A stretch of DNA of 64,000 nt from Candidatus Borkfalkia stercoripullorum (GTDB lineage Bacteria; Bacillota; Clostridia; Christensenellales; Borkfalkiaceae), in contig DWXC01000033.1 in assembly GCA_019119395.1 (NCBI GenBank), positions 49,854 to 113,853 on the forward strand, given 5' to 3'. The notes below the pieces were generated by a model. The model saw only the letters and a program-made list of their open reading frames with translations. It was not told the origin of the DNA and made no database searches. Both the position numbers and the translations under genes were made by a program. Positions within the stretch are counted from its first letter, which is position 1. Every line of letters starts with the position of its first letter. Below, piece by piece: positions 8,217 through 16,961 of this stretch.

Positions 8217-9551
8217 ATGGAATTGGTTTTGAAAATTTTTCAAACAATCCTGTCCGTAGTGGCGATACTCATTTTGTACCGCTACGTATATATGGCGATC
8301 GGCTTTTTCGGTAAGGCGAAAAAATTCAAGGAAGCGGAAACGGAGCACAAATTCGCCGTCGTCATCTGTGCGAAAAATGAGGAGAAAGTCATCGGAAACC
8401 TGCTGGACAGCATAAAAGCGCAAAATTATCCGCAGGATAAACTGCACGTTTTTGTCATTGCGGACAACTGCGATGACAATACCGCGTCCATTGCGGCGGA
8501 AAAAGGCGCGACCGTATATGAAAGGCACGATGCGAAGCATGCCCGCAAGGGATGGGCGCTTGAATTCGGGTTTCATAAAATACGAGAAGAATTCGGTATC
8601 GACGGCTTTGAAGGGTATTGTATTTTCGATGCGGACAATCTTCTGCATCCCGATTACATGCGCGAAATGAACAAGGCGTTCGACGAAGGGAAACTGGACG
8701 TCATCCAGGGCTACCGAAACACAAAAAATTTTGATACGAATTGGATATCCGCCTCTTACGGGCTGTTTTTTTACCGCCAGTCGGCGGCGTATCACCGCCC
8801 GAGGCAAATTTTACATACGTCTACCAACCTTTCGGGCACAGGTTATCTGATCAGGAGCCGCGCGCTCGAAGAAGGCTGGCGTTGGGCGAGCCTTACGGAA
8901 GACACGCAGTTTACCATGCACCTCGTTTCTTCGGGGATGAAAGTCGGCTATTGCGAGGCCGCAGAGTTTTTTGACGAACAGCCTACCGATCTGCGGACGA
9001 CTTTGCGTCAGCGTTTGCGCTGGAGCAAGGGGCGCATATATGCCTTTTTCGCTTACGGGTATAAACTTGTTGCCGGGCTTTTCCGGAAAAAAACGAACAA
9101 GTGGTCGTGCTACGATATGTTTTTTTCTTTTTTCCCGTACGGTTTGGGTACGGCGCTTTTGGCGATCGCGTCTTTTCTCATTTCGTTTATCACCATGGCG
9201 GTAAACGGAGGGTTTTCCGCGGCGGTCGCGGAATATACGACCGTTACCGTTCTGAAAACCGCGCTTATTGCGCTCGGCATTGCTTGGGGTAGCGGTATGC
9301 TTGTTTCCGCGCTGGTCGCGATACGCGAACGAAAAAAAATACGTTGCGGAAAAGCAAAACTTGTCTGGTATATCGTTATTTCTCCCTGGTTCGATCTTAT
9401 CGGCACGCCGCTTTCGGTCGTTTCCCTCTTTATGCACGTGACATGGAAAAAGATCAAGCACGTCGACGATAAAAAGATTGAAGACGTCATTTCTGTTCCC
9501 GCTCTTACGGAAAAAAGCGCAGCGGCATCGGAAAAGACGGAATCAGAATAA
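8217..9551 (+). CDS. membrane-bound family 2 glycosyltransferase
   Basis: A 444-residue processive-type GT2. An N-terminal membrane helix (about 4-24) is followed by a cytosolic GT-A domain with the CAKNEE start. The metal-binding motif is FDADN (about 137-141), an acceptor-side TED lies near 226, and QRLRWSKG lies near 264. That Q-x-x-R-W signature is shared with cellulose, PNAG and hyaluronan synthases. At least two further membrane segments follow (about 305-330 and 345-370). It probably exports or builds a beta-linked polysaccharide or glycolipid. No partner genes (PilZ domain, deacetylase) are adjacent. AT content is slightly higher than in its neighbours. It has its own promoter and terminator. 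Confidence 0.9.
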   Translation: MELVLKIFQTILSVVAILILYRYVYMAIGFFGKAKKFKEAETEHKFAVVICAKNEEKVIGNLLDSIKAQNYPQDKLHVFVIADNCDDNTASIAAEKGATVYERHDAKHARKGWALEFGFHKIREEFGIDGFEGYCIFDADNLLHPDYMREMNKAFDEGKLDVIQGYRNTKNFDTNWISASYGLFFYRQSAAYHRPRQILHTSTNLSGTGYLIRSRALEEGWRWASLTEDTQFTMHLVSSGMKVGYCEAAEFFDEQPTDLRTTLRQRLRWSKGRIYAFFAYGYKLVAGLFRKKTNKWSCYDMFFSFFPYGLGTALLAIASFLISFITMAVNGGFSAAVAEYTTVTVLKTALIALGIAWGSGMLVSALVAIRERKKIRCGKAKLVWYIVISPWFDLIGTPLSVVSLFMHVTWKKIKHVDDKKIEDVISVPALTEKSAAASEKTESE

Positions 9552-9580
9552 AAAAGCCGCCCGTACGGGCGGCTTTTTTA
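9551..9580 (+). terminator. terminator of the GT2 gene
   Basis: Perfect palindrome GCCGCCCGTACGGGCGGC (9556-9573) flanked by five A residues and six or more T residues; it works in either direction. Confidence 0.9.
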
Positions 9581-9737
9581 TAAGAATTTTTGCAAATCTG
9601 TTGCATCGCGACAAAAAAGGTGTTAATATAAAAATGCGGCGCGGGCGGCGTTTTTTGCCTGCCGCTTTGAAAAAAAATAACAAACTTCGTTCGCTCCTAT
9701 AAAATTTCCGCCTTTGCAAATTTTTGATTTCATACGT

Positions 9738-9801
9738 TTGACAGAGAACCGTTCTTTTGATAAAATTTTATCGATAAAAAAATATCAATATATTTTTATC
9801 G
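9738..9801 (+). promoter_or_regulatory. rex promoter with overlapping palindromic operators
   Basis: TTGACA (9738-9743), 17-bp spacer, TAAAAT (9761-9766). A perfect palindrome GATAAAATTTTATC (9759-9772) overlaps the -10. A second inverted repeat, CGATAAAAA (9772-9780) with TTTTTATCG (9793-9801), follows. The extended site at 9757-9774 resembles a diverged Rex box, so autoregulation is likely (inference). Confidence 0.7.
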
Positions 9802-9828
9802 GTTTTCGGCCGGGTAAGAAAAAAGGCA

Positions 9829-10485
9829 ATGGGGAACAACAAAGAGATTACAAACGTCTCGAAAGCGACCATAGGCAGGATGCCGGCGTATCTTCGCTAC
9901 CTGAAAGAAAAGGAGCTGGCAGGGGAGCGCACCATTTCGTCCACCGCCATCGCGGAAGACTTGAAGCTGAACGCCGTGCAGGTGCGCAAAGACCTTGCCG
10001 TCATCAGTTCGGTCGCGGGCAAGCCCAAACTGGGCTTCGAGATCGCAGACCTCATTGCGGACATCAACCGGTTTTTGGGTTACGACAACGTGACCGACGC
10101 GGTGCTCGTCGGCGCGGGCGGTTTGGGCCGCGCGCTCGCGGGCTACGGCGGCTTCCGCAATTACGGGCTGAACATCGTCGCCGCGTTCGATACGAACCCC
10201 GAACTTGTCGGTAAAAAGATCAACGGCGTGCCCGTGTTCGACGCGAAGGAAATTTCGCACATGGTAAAGCGGCTGAACGTGCTTATCGGCATCATCGCCG
10301 TGCCCAAGGCGTCGGCGCAGCAGGCGGCGGACGCGCTCGTATCGGGCGGCGTGCGCGCGATCTGGAACTTTGCTTCCGCGCACCTGAATCTTCCCGACGA
10401 CATAGCGGTTAAAAACGAGGATATGGCGGCATCGCTCGCGATCCTGTCCAAACGCCTCGCGGAAATTTTATACAACGAGAAATAA
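9829..10485 (+). CDS. rex: redox-sensing transcriptional repressor Rex
   Basis: A 218-residue protein with an N-terminal winged helix (about 10-75, including TISSTAIAEDLKLNAVQVRKD) and an NAD(H)-binding Rossmann domain (GAGGLGRALAGY about 93-105). A C-terminal swapping helix ends in SKRLAEIL. Rex senses the NADH/NAD+ ratio and represses fermentation genes when NADH is low. Directly downstream, 18 bases after its stop, is adhE, a classic Rex target, so the pair forms a self-contained redox circuit. The RBS is weak (AAAAAAGGCA). Confidence 0.95.
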   Translation: MGNNKEITNVSKATIGRMPAYLRYLKEKELAGERTISSTAIAEDLKLNAVQVRKDLAVISSVAGKPKLGFEIADLIADINRFLGYDNVTDAVLVGAGGLGRALAGYGGFRNYGLNIVAAFDTNPELVGKKINGVPVFDAKEISHMVKRLNVLIGIIAVPKASAQQAADALVSGGVRAIWNFASAHLNLPDDIAVKNEDMAASLAILSKRLAEILYNEK

Positions 10486-10503
10486 TTTTTAAGGAGAGGT
10501 CTC

Positions 10504-13104
10504 ATGGAGAACGAAAAAATCGTCGACACTGTCGAAGCCTTGATGGCGAAAATCGAACAGGTCAGGAAAGCGCAGGAAATTTTCGCGACCTACAGCCAGG
10601 AGCAGGTGGACAAAATTTTTGCCGCCGCGGCTCTCGCTGCCAACAGCCAGCGTATCCCGCTCGCGAAAATGGCGGTTGCCGAAACGGGCATGGGTATCGT
10701 GGAGGATAAGGTCATCAAAAACCATTATGCCGCCGAGTATATCTACAACAAGTACAAGCATACCAAAACGGTGGGCGTGATCGAAGAGGACGCTTCTTTC
10801 GGCGTGAAAAAGATCGCGGAACCGATCGGCGTCGTCGCGGCGGTCATCCCGACCACCAACCCGACTTCCACGGCGATCTTCAAAACGCTCATCTGCCTGA
10901 AAACGCGCAACGGCATCATCATCTCGCCGCACCCCCGCGCAAAGGCCTGCACCATCGCGGCGGCGAAAGTCGTTCTCGACGCAGCCGTCAAAGCGGGCGC
11001 ACCCGAGGGCATCGTCGGCTGGATCGACGTCCCTTCGCTGGAGCTTACCAACACGCTCATGAAAACGGCGGACATCATCCTTGCAACGGGCGGCCCCGGC
11101 ATGGTCAGGAGCGCGTACAGCTCGGGCAAACCGGCGCTCGGCGTCGGCGCGGGCAACACTCCCGCCATCATCGACGAGACGGCAAACATTCAGGTCGCCG
11201 TCAACTCCATCATTCACTCCAAAACGTTCGATAACGGCCTTATCTGCGCGTCCGAACAGTCGGTCATCGCCGAGGACGCGGTTTACGACGCCGTTAAGGA
11301 AGAGTTCGTAAAGCGCGGCTGCTATATCCTCAACGACGAAGAGAAGGATAAAGTGCGCAGCACCATGATCATCAACGGCGCGCTGAACGCGAAGATCGTC
11401 GGCCAGCGTGCGCCCAGGATCGCCGAGATCTGCGGCTTTACCGTTCCCGATACGGCGAAGATCCTCATCGGCGAAGTGGAAAGCGTTGAGCTGGAAGAGG
11501 CGTTCGCGCACGAAAAACTTTCCCCCGTTCTCGCGCTGTACCGCGCCAAAGATTTCGACGAAGCGGTCGCCAAGGCCGAGCGCCTCATCGCGGACGGCGG
11601 TTACGGCCACACGGCTTCCCTCCACATCGACGTGGTGAGGGGCAAAGAAAAGATCGCAAAATGGCAGGAAGCGATGAAGACCTGCCGCATGATCATCAAC
11701 ATGCCTTCTTCGCAGGGCGCGATCGGCGACATTTACAACTTCAAACTCAACCCTTCGCTCACCCTCGGCTGCGGCACGTGGGGCGGTAACTCGGTTTCCG
11801 AGAACGTAGGCGTAAAACACCTTCTGAACATCAAGACATTAGCGGAGAGGAAAGAAAATATGCTTTGGCTCAGGCTTCCTGAAAAAGTTTACCACAAGAG
11901 GGGCTGCCTGCCCGTTGCCCTCGACGAACTCAAAAACGTCATGGACAAAAAGAGGGCGTTCATCGTCACCGACGAGTTCCTGTATAAAAACAACTACATC
12001 AAACCCATCACCGACAAACTGGACGAGATGGGCATCCGTTACACCTGCTTCTACAACGTCGCGCCCGATCCGAACCTCGCTTGCGCGAAGGAAGGCGCAA
12101 AACTCATGACCGAATTCCAGCCCGACGTGATCATCGCCCTCGGCGGCGGCTCCGCGATGGACGCCGGCAAGATCATGTGGGTGCTCTACGAACATCCCGA
12201 GGTGGACTTCCTCGACATGGCGATGCGCTTTATGGATATCCGCAAGAGGGTATACACTTTCCCGAAGATGGGCGAAAAGGCTTACTTCATCGCCATCCCT
12301 ACCTCCGCAGGTACGGGTTCGGAAGTGACTCCGTTCGCGGTCATCACCGACGAAACGACGGGCATCAAGTATCCTTTGGCCGATTATGAGCTGTTGCCGA
12401 AGATGGCGATCGTGGATGCAGACTTTATGATGTCCATGCCGAAGGGGCTTACTTCCGCTTCCGGTATCGACGCTCTTACCCACGCGCTCGAAGCGTATGC
12501 GTCCGTCATGGCGACGCCGTATACGGACGGTCAGGCGCTCGTCGCGGCAAAACTGATCTTCGAATATCTGCCCCGTGCTTATGCAAACGGAGCGAACGAT
12601 CCCGAAGCGCGCGAAAAGATGGCGGACGCTTCCTGCATGGCGGGTATCGCGTTTGCGAACGCATTCCTCGGCGTATGCCATTCCATGGCGCACAAGCTGG
12701 GCGCGTTCCATCATCTGCCGCACGGCATTGCGAACGCTCTGATGATCGACGAGGTCATCCGCTTCAACAGCGCCGAAGTTCCCACGAAGATGGGCACCTT
12801 CCCGCAGTATGCATATCCTCACACCAAGAGAAGGTATGCCGAAGTCGCGGAGTTTTTGGGCATCGGCGGCAAAGACGACGACGCCAAGGTCAAAAACCTG
12901 ATCAAGGCGATCGACGAGCTGAAAGAAAAGGTCGGCATCAAAAAGACGATCAAAGATTACGGCGTGGACGAAAAGAACTTCCTCGACAGGCTCGACGAAA
13001 TGTGCGAACAGGCGTTCGACGACCAGTGCACGGGCGCGAACCCCCGCTATCCGCTCATCTCCGAGATCAAGGAAATGTATCTTAAATGCTATTACGGTAA
13101 ATAA
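10504..13104 (+). CDS. adhE: bifunctional acetaldehyde-CoA / alcohol dehydrogenase
   Basis: An 866-residue fusion that reduces acetyl-CoA to acetaldehyde and then ethanol, regenerating two NAD+. The N-terminal aldehyde dehydrogenase half (about 1-440) has the catalytic Cys in NGLICASEQS (about 246). The C-terminal iron-dependent alcohol dehydrogenase half (about 455-866) has GGGSAMDAGK, TSAGTGSEVTPFA, HALEAY and the iron-ligand segment HSMAHKLGAFHHLPHG. AAGGAGAG precedes the ATG. In this family the protein assembles into spirosomes. Length is normal. Confidence 0.96.
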   Translation: MENEKIVDTVEALMAKIEQVRKAQEIFATYSQEQVDKIFAAAALAANSQRIPLAKMAVAETGMGIVEDKVIKNHYAAEYIYNKYKHTKTVGVIEEDASFGVKKIAEPIGVVAAVIPTTNPTSTAIFKTLICLKTRNGIIISPHPRAKACTIAAAKVVLDAAVKAGAPEGIVGWIDVPSLELTNTLMKTADIILATGGPGMVRSAYSSGKPALGVGAGNTPAIIDETANIQVAVNSIIHSKTFDNGLICASEQSVIAEDAVYDAVKEEFVKRGCYILNDEEKDKVRSTMIINGALNAKIVGQRAPRIAEICGFTVPDTAKILIGEVESVELEEAFAHEKLSPVLALYRAKDFDEAVAKAERLIADGGYGHTASLHIDVVRGKEKIAKWQEAMKTCRMIINMPSSQGAIGDIYNFKLNPSLTLGCGTWGGNSVSENVGVKHLLNIKTLAERKENMLWLRLPEKVYHKRGCLPVALDELKNVMDKKRAFIVTDEFLYKNNYIKPITDKLDEMGIRYTCFYNVAPDPNLACAKEGAKLMTEFQPDVIIALGGGSAMDAGKIMWVLYEHPEVDFLDMAMRFMDIRKRVYTFPKMGEKAYFIAIPTSAGTGSEVTPFAVITDETTGIKYPLADYELLPKMAIVDADFMMSMPKGLTSASGIDALTHALEAYASVMATPYTDGQALVAAKLIFEYLPRAYANGANDPEAREKMADASCMAGIAFANAFLGVCHSMAHKLGAFHHLPHGIANALMIDEVIRFNSAEVPTKMGTFPQYAYPHTKRRYAEVAEFLGIGGKDDDAKVKNLIKAIDELKEKVGIKKTIKDYGVDEKNFLDRLDEMCEQAFDDQCTGANPRYPLISEIKEMYLKCYYGK

Positions 13105-13119
13105 GGAGGGGAAATTACC

Positions 13120-13866
13120 ATGGCAGAAATCATTCAGAAAACAGACAAAAAAACCATTTACAGAGAGGGCAAAACGCTCGTCAAGCTGTTCAACAGCTCT
13201 TATCCGAAGTCTGACGTTTTGAACGAAGCGCTCAACACGGCGCGCGTGGAGGAAGGGACTTCTCTCAACGTGCCCGCCGTGCACGAGGTCACCAAAGTGA
13301 ACGGGGAGTGGGCGATCGTCCTCGATTTCGTCGAGGGAAAGACCATGCAGCAGCTCATGGACGAGAATCCGGACAAAATGCAGCAGTATCTCGAAGAGTT
13401 TGTCGATCTGCAGGTCGAAGTTCTCACGCAGAAAGTGCCGCTCCTCACGAAGCTGAAGGACAAAATGCACCGCAAGATCTCTTCGACCAAGTTCGACAAG
13501 ACGACGCGTTACGACCTGCACATTCTTTTGGACTCTCTCCCGCAGCACGATAAGCTCTGCCACGGCGACTTCAACCCCGGCAACATCATCGTCAGCCCCG
13601 ACGGCAGAAAGTTCATCATCGACTGGGCGCACGCCACGCAGGGCAACGCCCGCTGCGACGCGGCGCGCACCTATCTCCTTTTCAAACTGGAGAAAAAGGA
13701 CGAGATCGCCGAAGAATACCTCAAACTTTTCTGCGAAAAAACGGGCATCGCAAAACAGCTCGTGCAGAAAGCGCTCCCCATCGTTGCCGCCAGCCAGACG
13801 ACGAAAGCCGTTCCCGAAGAGCAGGAATTCCTTGCCAAATGGGTCAACGTGGTGGACTACGAGTAA
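13120..13866 (+). CDS. aminoglycoside-phosphotransferase-like kinase
   Basis: A 248-residue protein of the APH/choline-kinase fold. Seen: the catalytic loop HGDFNPGNI (about 148-156) and the metal-binding IDWAHA (about 166-171). The ATP-binding N-lobe is small (IVLDFVEGKTM as the hinge). A strong AAGGAGG lies 16 bases after adhE ends, so it is the third gene of the rex-adhE operon. The substrate is not predictable; in Clostridia such stand-alone proteins are often annotated as phosphotransferases of unknown target, and resistance is not implied. Confidence 0.85.
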   Translation: MAEIIQKTDKKTIYREGKTLVKLFNSSYPKSDVLNEALNTARVEEGTSLNVPAVHEVTKVNGEWAIVLDFVEGKTMQQLMDENPDKMQQYLEEFVDLQVEVLTQKVPLLTKLKDKMHRKISSTKFDKTTRYDLHILLDSLPQHDKLCHGDFNPGNIIVSPDGRKFIIDWAHATQGNARCDAARTYLLFKLEKKDEIAEEYLKLFCEKTGIAKQLVQKALPIVAASQTTKAVPEEQEFLAKWVNVVDYE

Positions 13867-13882
13867 TTTAAGCAATTCACAA

Positions 13883-13912
13883 AAAAGCGCCGAGCTGTCG
13901 GCGCTTTTTTTC
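13883..13912 (+). terminator. terminator of the rex-adhE operon
   Basis: GCGCCGA (13887-13893) and TCGGCGC (13898-13904) flanked by A and T runs, giving an 11-bp stem and a T7 tail. Confidence 0.9.
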
Positions 13913-13920
13913 GTGAGTTT

Positions 13921-14051
13921 GAGGGCTCTGCCCTCTGCGGCGCGCTTTTTGAGGGGCACGCCATATAATGCGCGCCGCATTCACCCGCCGAGGTCGCAAA
14001 AATGCGACAAATTGAGTGCGCTTATTGAAAAGCGCGGTTTTCAAACGCGCC
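13921..14051 (+). repeat. structured intergenic repeat, copy 1
   Basis: The 71 bases 13981-14051 match the reverse complement of 63930-64000 at 62 positions without gaps. They can form three small stems: GTCGCA/TGCGAC, GCGCTT/AAGCGC and GCGCG/CGCGC. Differences between copies partly preserve the first stem. The preceding part, 13921-13986 (GAGGG/CCCTC hairpin, then GGGCACGC and ATTCACCC), resembles 63764-63846 in direct orientation. No coding sense is visible. Confidence 0.75.
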
Positions 14052-14067
14052 AAAAAATATTTTAGTT

Positions 14068-14106
14068 CACGAAAAATGATTTGTGCCGACAAATCATTTT
14101 TCCGTG
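14068..14106. repeat. long AT-rich hairpin
   Basis: GAAAAATGATTTGT (14071-14084) and its exact complement (14089-14102), extended by CAC/GTG with one bulge, around the loop GCCG. There is no T-run after it, so it is probably not a terminator by itself. Confidence 0.65.
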
Positions 14107-14124
14107 ATGTGAAAGACAACCCGC

Positions 14125-14156
14125 CGCCCCCATTGCGCCGTGCGGGGGCGTTTTTT
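14125..14156 (+). terminator. terminator upstream of bofA
   Basis: CGCCCCC (14125-14131) and GGGGGCG (14144-14150) followed by six T residues. No gene ends nearby on this strand, which suggests a short transcript through the repeat region. Confidence 0.75.
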
Positions 14157-14165
14157 CGAATAGGC

Positions 14166-14194
14166 TTGCATTCTCTTGCGGCATATGCTATAAT
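14166..14194 (+). promoter_or_regulatory. promoter of bofA
   Basis: TTGCAT at 14166-14171, 17-bp spacer, TATAAT at 14189-14194. Confidence 0.72.
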
Positions 14195-14276
14195 AATATT
14201 GCAAAGCATTATTTTCTGCGTTTCATAAAGCGAGGAAAATGCGGCATACTGTAAATAAAAACGGTGGAGAGACTTT

Positions 14277-14537
14277 ATGCCTACAATTCTGCAATATATT
14301 CTGATCGCTCTCGCGGCGATCGTCGTGCTGTGCATCGTGCTCAAACTCTTTAAGGTCACGTTCAAAACGATCTTAAAGATCGCGATCAACGCGGTCATCG
14401 GCGTTGCGCTCATCTTTCTTTTGAACTTTATCCCCGGCGTGAATATCCCGATCGTATGGTGGTCGGCATTGGTGGCCGGTATTTTCGGCGTCGTCGGCGT
14501 TATCGTGCTTCTTATCCTTAACTTTTTCTTGTTTTAA
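14277..14537 (+). CDS. bofA: pro-sigma-K processing inhibitor BofA family protein
   Basis: An 86-residue, almost wholly hydrophobic protein with two to three membrane segments (about 4-22, 36-54 and 62-86). It carries the BofA pattern: K-x-x-x-K-x-x-x-NAVIGVALIFLLNF, then a G-V-N-I-P element, then SALVAGIFGVVGVIVLLILNFF. In Bacillus, BofA joins SpoIVFA in the outer forespore membrane and blocks the SpoIVFB protease that activates sigma-K. Candidate partners lie 13 kb away in this window. GGTGGAGAG precedes the ATG. Length matches the family. Confidence 0.87.
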   Translation: MPTILQYILIALAAIVVLCIVLKLFKVTFKTILKIAINAVIGVALIFLLNFIPGVNIPIVWWSALVAGIFGVVGVIVLLILNFFLF

Positions 14538-14659
14538 CGGTGCAAAACTTTTTGCAACGGCGGCATTTTGCGATACGGCCGCCTGCGCTTGCCGTAAGCG
14601 CGAAAGGGTCGTTTGCCGGTTCATCGGAGGATCGCCTTCCGGGATAGAAAACAAAACAT

Positions 14660-14691
14660 AAAAAATCCGCCCGCAGAATTTCTGCGGGCGG
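14660..14691 (-). terminator. terminator of the EF-G-like gene
   Basis: Arms CCGCCCGCAGAA (14667-14678) and TTCTGCGGGCGG (14680-14691). Read on the minus strand, the hairpin is followed by ATTTTTTATG. Confidence 0.85.
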
Positions 14692-14707
14692 CAATCGTTT
14701 CGGCCGT

Positions 14708-16777
14708 TTATTGCTGCATTTCCTCTTTGCGCGCTTTCACGATCTTTTCCGATTCGGCAAAGGGCACTTCGTCGTAGCGTTCGAGTTCCGCCACGAACCT
14801 GCCGCGCCCCTGCGTCATGCTGCGAAGATCGGTCGCATATTTTTGTATTTCCGCCTGCGGCGCTTCGGCGTTCACAACCTGCATGTCTTCCATCATGTCG
14901 ATGCCGAGTATCCTGCCGCGGCGCTTGTTCATGTCGCCCATGATGTCGCCGAGGTACGATTCGGGGATGGCGATCTTCATCTTCATGATCGGCTCCAAAA
15001 GCACGGGATTGGCGTTTTTCAGGCCCTCTTTGAAAGCGAGCGCCGCCGCGAGCTTGAACGCCATTTCGGAGGAGTCCACGTCGTGATAACTGCCGTCGTA
15101 CAGTACGGCGCGCAGTCCCGTCACGGGGTAACCTGCCAGCACGCCGTGGGGCAGGCATTCGACAAGCCCTTTTTCCACGGCGGGGATGTACTGTTTGGGG
15201 ACGGAGCCGCCCACGACTTCTTCGGCGAATTCGAAGTCGCCGTCAAACGGCTCGAAGCGCACTTTGCAATGCCCGTACTGCCCGTGCCCGCCCGACTGTT
15301 TTTTGTGCTTGCCTTCCGCCTCGACCGTCTTGCGGATGGTCTCTTTGTAGGCGATCTTCGGCGTTTTCAAAAGGGCGGAAACGTTGAACTTCGCCTTTAA
15401 TTTTTTGTTGATGACGTCAAGGTGGGTTTCGCCCTGCCCGCTGATGATCATTTCGCCCGTGTCCGCGTTTTTGCTTACGGAGAAGGAATAGTCCTCTTCC
15501 GCAAGGCGGTTGAGCCCCTGGAAAATTTTGTCCTCTTCGCCTTTCTTTTCGGCGTAGATCGCCATGGAAAGCACGGGGCGGGGGAAGTGGATGGGGTCGA
15601 ATCTGAGTTTCGCGTTCTCGTCGCAGAGGGTGTCGCCCGTGTTGGTGGCGGCAAGTTTGCTCACCGCGCCGATGTCGCCCGCCGTAAGTTCGGATACCGT
15701 CTCCTGTTTTTTGCCCTTCAAAAGATATATCTGGCTGATGCGTTCGGTCTTGCCCGTTGCGGCGTTGTATACGCTGCTTCCCGCTCTGAGCGAGCCGCGG
15801 AAGACCTTCATTACGTTCATTTTGCCGACGAAGGGGTCGACGACCGTCTTGAACACCTGCGCCGCGAACGGCCCGTCCTCCGTGCAGGTCACCTCGATCA
15901 TGTCGTCTTTTTCCACGCCCGAAGCGAGCATTTCGCGCCGTTCTTCCGCGCTGGGCATGTATTTCACGATCTCGTCCATAAGGTTGATGATGCCGCGGTT
16001 TTGCAGCGCCGAGCCCGCCATGACGGGGATCGTGTTCACGTTGTAAATGCCTTTGCGGATGCCGTGTATGGTCTCGTCTTTGGAAAGGGAACCCTCCTCA
16101 AAGTATTTGTCGAGCAGTGCTTCGTCGTTTTCCGCGGCCGTTTCCATAAGGTTTGCCTGCATTTCGGCGAGCGTGCCTTTGAGATCTTCGGGAATGGGAA
16201 TGGACTTTTTCTGCGCCTCGTCCGCGAAGCGGTAGCAAGTCTCTTTGAGCGCGTTCACGTACCCGACCATCTTGTTTCCTTCCATGATCGGGATCTGGAT
16301 GGGCGCGATTTTGCCCGCGTATTTTTCGGTCAGCGCCGCAACCGTGCCTTTATAGTCCGCGTTTTCCTTGTCTACGCCGTTGATGAAGATGACCATGGGG
16401 ATCTTTGCTTTCAGGCAGGTATCGATGCTCTTTTCCGTTCCGACCGAAAGCGTGCCCGAAGCGCTCGTCACGATGAGCGCGCCGCCCGCGGCGCGAAGCG
16501 CTTCGTTGCGTTCCCCTTCAAAATCGTAAAACCCGGGAACGTCGAGGAGGTTGAGTTTTACCCCGTCCCACATGGTGTACGCCATGGAGAGGGAAATGGA
16601 CATCTTTCTCGCGATCTCCTGTTCGTCGTAGTCGGTCACCGTGTTGCCTTCGGTCACTTTGCCGAGGCGGTCTGTCGAGCCGCCGTTGAAGAGGATCGCC
16701 TCGCAGACGGATGTCTTTCCCTCGCCGCTGTGCCCGATGATCGCAATATTCCGGATGTCTTTCGCCTTGATGCTCAT
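14708..16777 (-). CDS. elongation factor G-like GTPase (EF-G paralogue)
   Basis: A 689-residue translational GTPase with all EF-G domains. G1 is GHSGEGKTS, G3 is DVPGF, then domains II, III, IV (GGHGQYGHCKVRFEP and SVPKQYIPAVEKG) and V (ILGIDMMEDMQVVNAEAPQAE). G4 reads NGVD instead of the canonical NKxD, and G1 has GEGKTS instead of the AHxDxGKTT form. It therefore belongs to the divergent EF-G-like group often annotated fusA2, not the ribosomal-operon EF-G. The start at 16777 has AGGGAG 9 bases upstream; an in-frame upstream ATG lacks one. Function is uncertain (translation or ribosome-related). Confidence 0.9.
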   Translation of the reverse strand: MSIKAKDIRNIAIIGHSGEGKTSVCEAILFNGGSTDRLGKVTEGNTVTDYDEQEIARKMSISLSMAYTMWDGVKLNLLDVPGFYDFEGERNEALRAAGGALIVTSASGTLSVGTEKSIDTCLKAKIPMVIFINGVDKENADYKGTVAALTEKYAGKIAPIQIPIMEGNKMVGYVNALKETCYRFADEAQKKSIPIPEDLKGTLAEMQANLMETAAENDEALLDKYFEEGSLSKDETIHGIRKGIYNVNTIPVMAGSALQNRGIINLMDEIVKYMPSAEERREMLASGVEKDDMIEVTCTEDGPFAAQVFKTVVDPFVGKMNVMKVFRGSLRAGSSVYNAATGKTERISQIYLLKGKKQETVSELTAGDIGAVSKLAATNTGDTLCDENAKLRFDPIHFPRPVLSMAIYAEKKGEEDKIFQGLNRLAEEDYSFSVSKNADTGEMIISGQGETHLDVINKKLKAKFNVSALLKTPKIAYKETIRKTVEAEGKHKKQSGGHGQYGHCKVRFEPFDGDFEFAEEVVGGSVPKQYIPAVEKGLVECLPHGVLAGYPVTGLRAVLYDGSYHDVDSSEMAFKLAAALAFKEGLKNANPVLLEPIMKMKIAIPESYLGDIMGDMNKRRGRILGIDMMEDMQVVNAEAPQAEIQKYATDLRSMTQGRGRFVAELERYDEVPFAESEKIVKARKEEMQQ

Positions 16778-16833
16778 AATTTTGTACTCCCTTATCTGCG
16801 GGCGGAAATTTGCAAAATGCCCGCTTCCCATTT

Positions 16834-16862
16834 ATTATATAATAAAACTCGCGCCTTTTCAA
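16834..16862 (-). promoter_or_regulatory. promoter of the EF-G-like gene
   Basis: On the minus strand: TTGAAA (complement of 16857-16862), 17-bp spacer, TATAAT (complement of 16834-16839). Confidence 0.75.
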
Positions 16863-16911
16863 TAGGTATTTGAAAATTTTTCGCAAAAAATGAAAATTTA
16901 TGCGCTTTTGC

Positions 16912-16940
16912 TTGTCTGCAAAGCCTTTGCGGGCTATAAT
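16912..16940 (+). promoter_or_regulatory. promoter of tcdA
   Basis: TTGTCT at 16912-16917, 17-bp spacer, TATAAT at 16935-16940, divergent from the EF-G-like promoter. Confidence 0.68.
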
Positions 16941-16961
16941 ATAGGGCGGGAGCAATGTACC

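Noticed and set aside
10489..11820. 443-codon minus-strand frame opposite adhE
   Set aside because: Shadow of adhE with no recognisable protein and no RBS.
13120..13866. Aminoglycoside resistance gene
   Set aside because: The fold matches APH-like kinases, but cotranscription with rex-adhE and lack of subfamily motifs give no support for resistance.
11839..13980. 713-codon minus-strand open frame opposite adhE and the kinase-like gene
   Set aside because: It mirrors strongly supported plus-strand genes, is Arg/His/Val-rich without domains, and reflects GC-rich codon bias.
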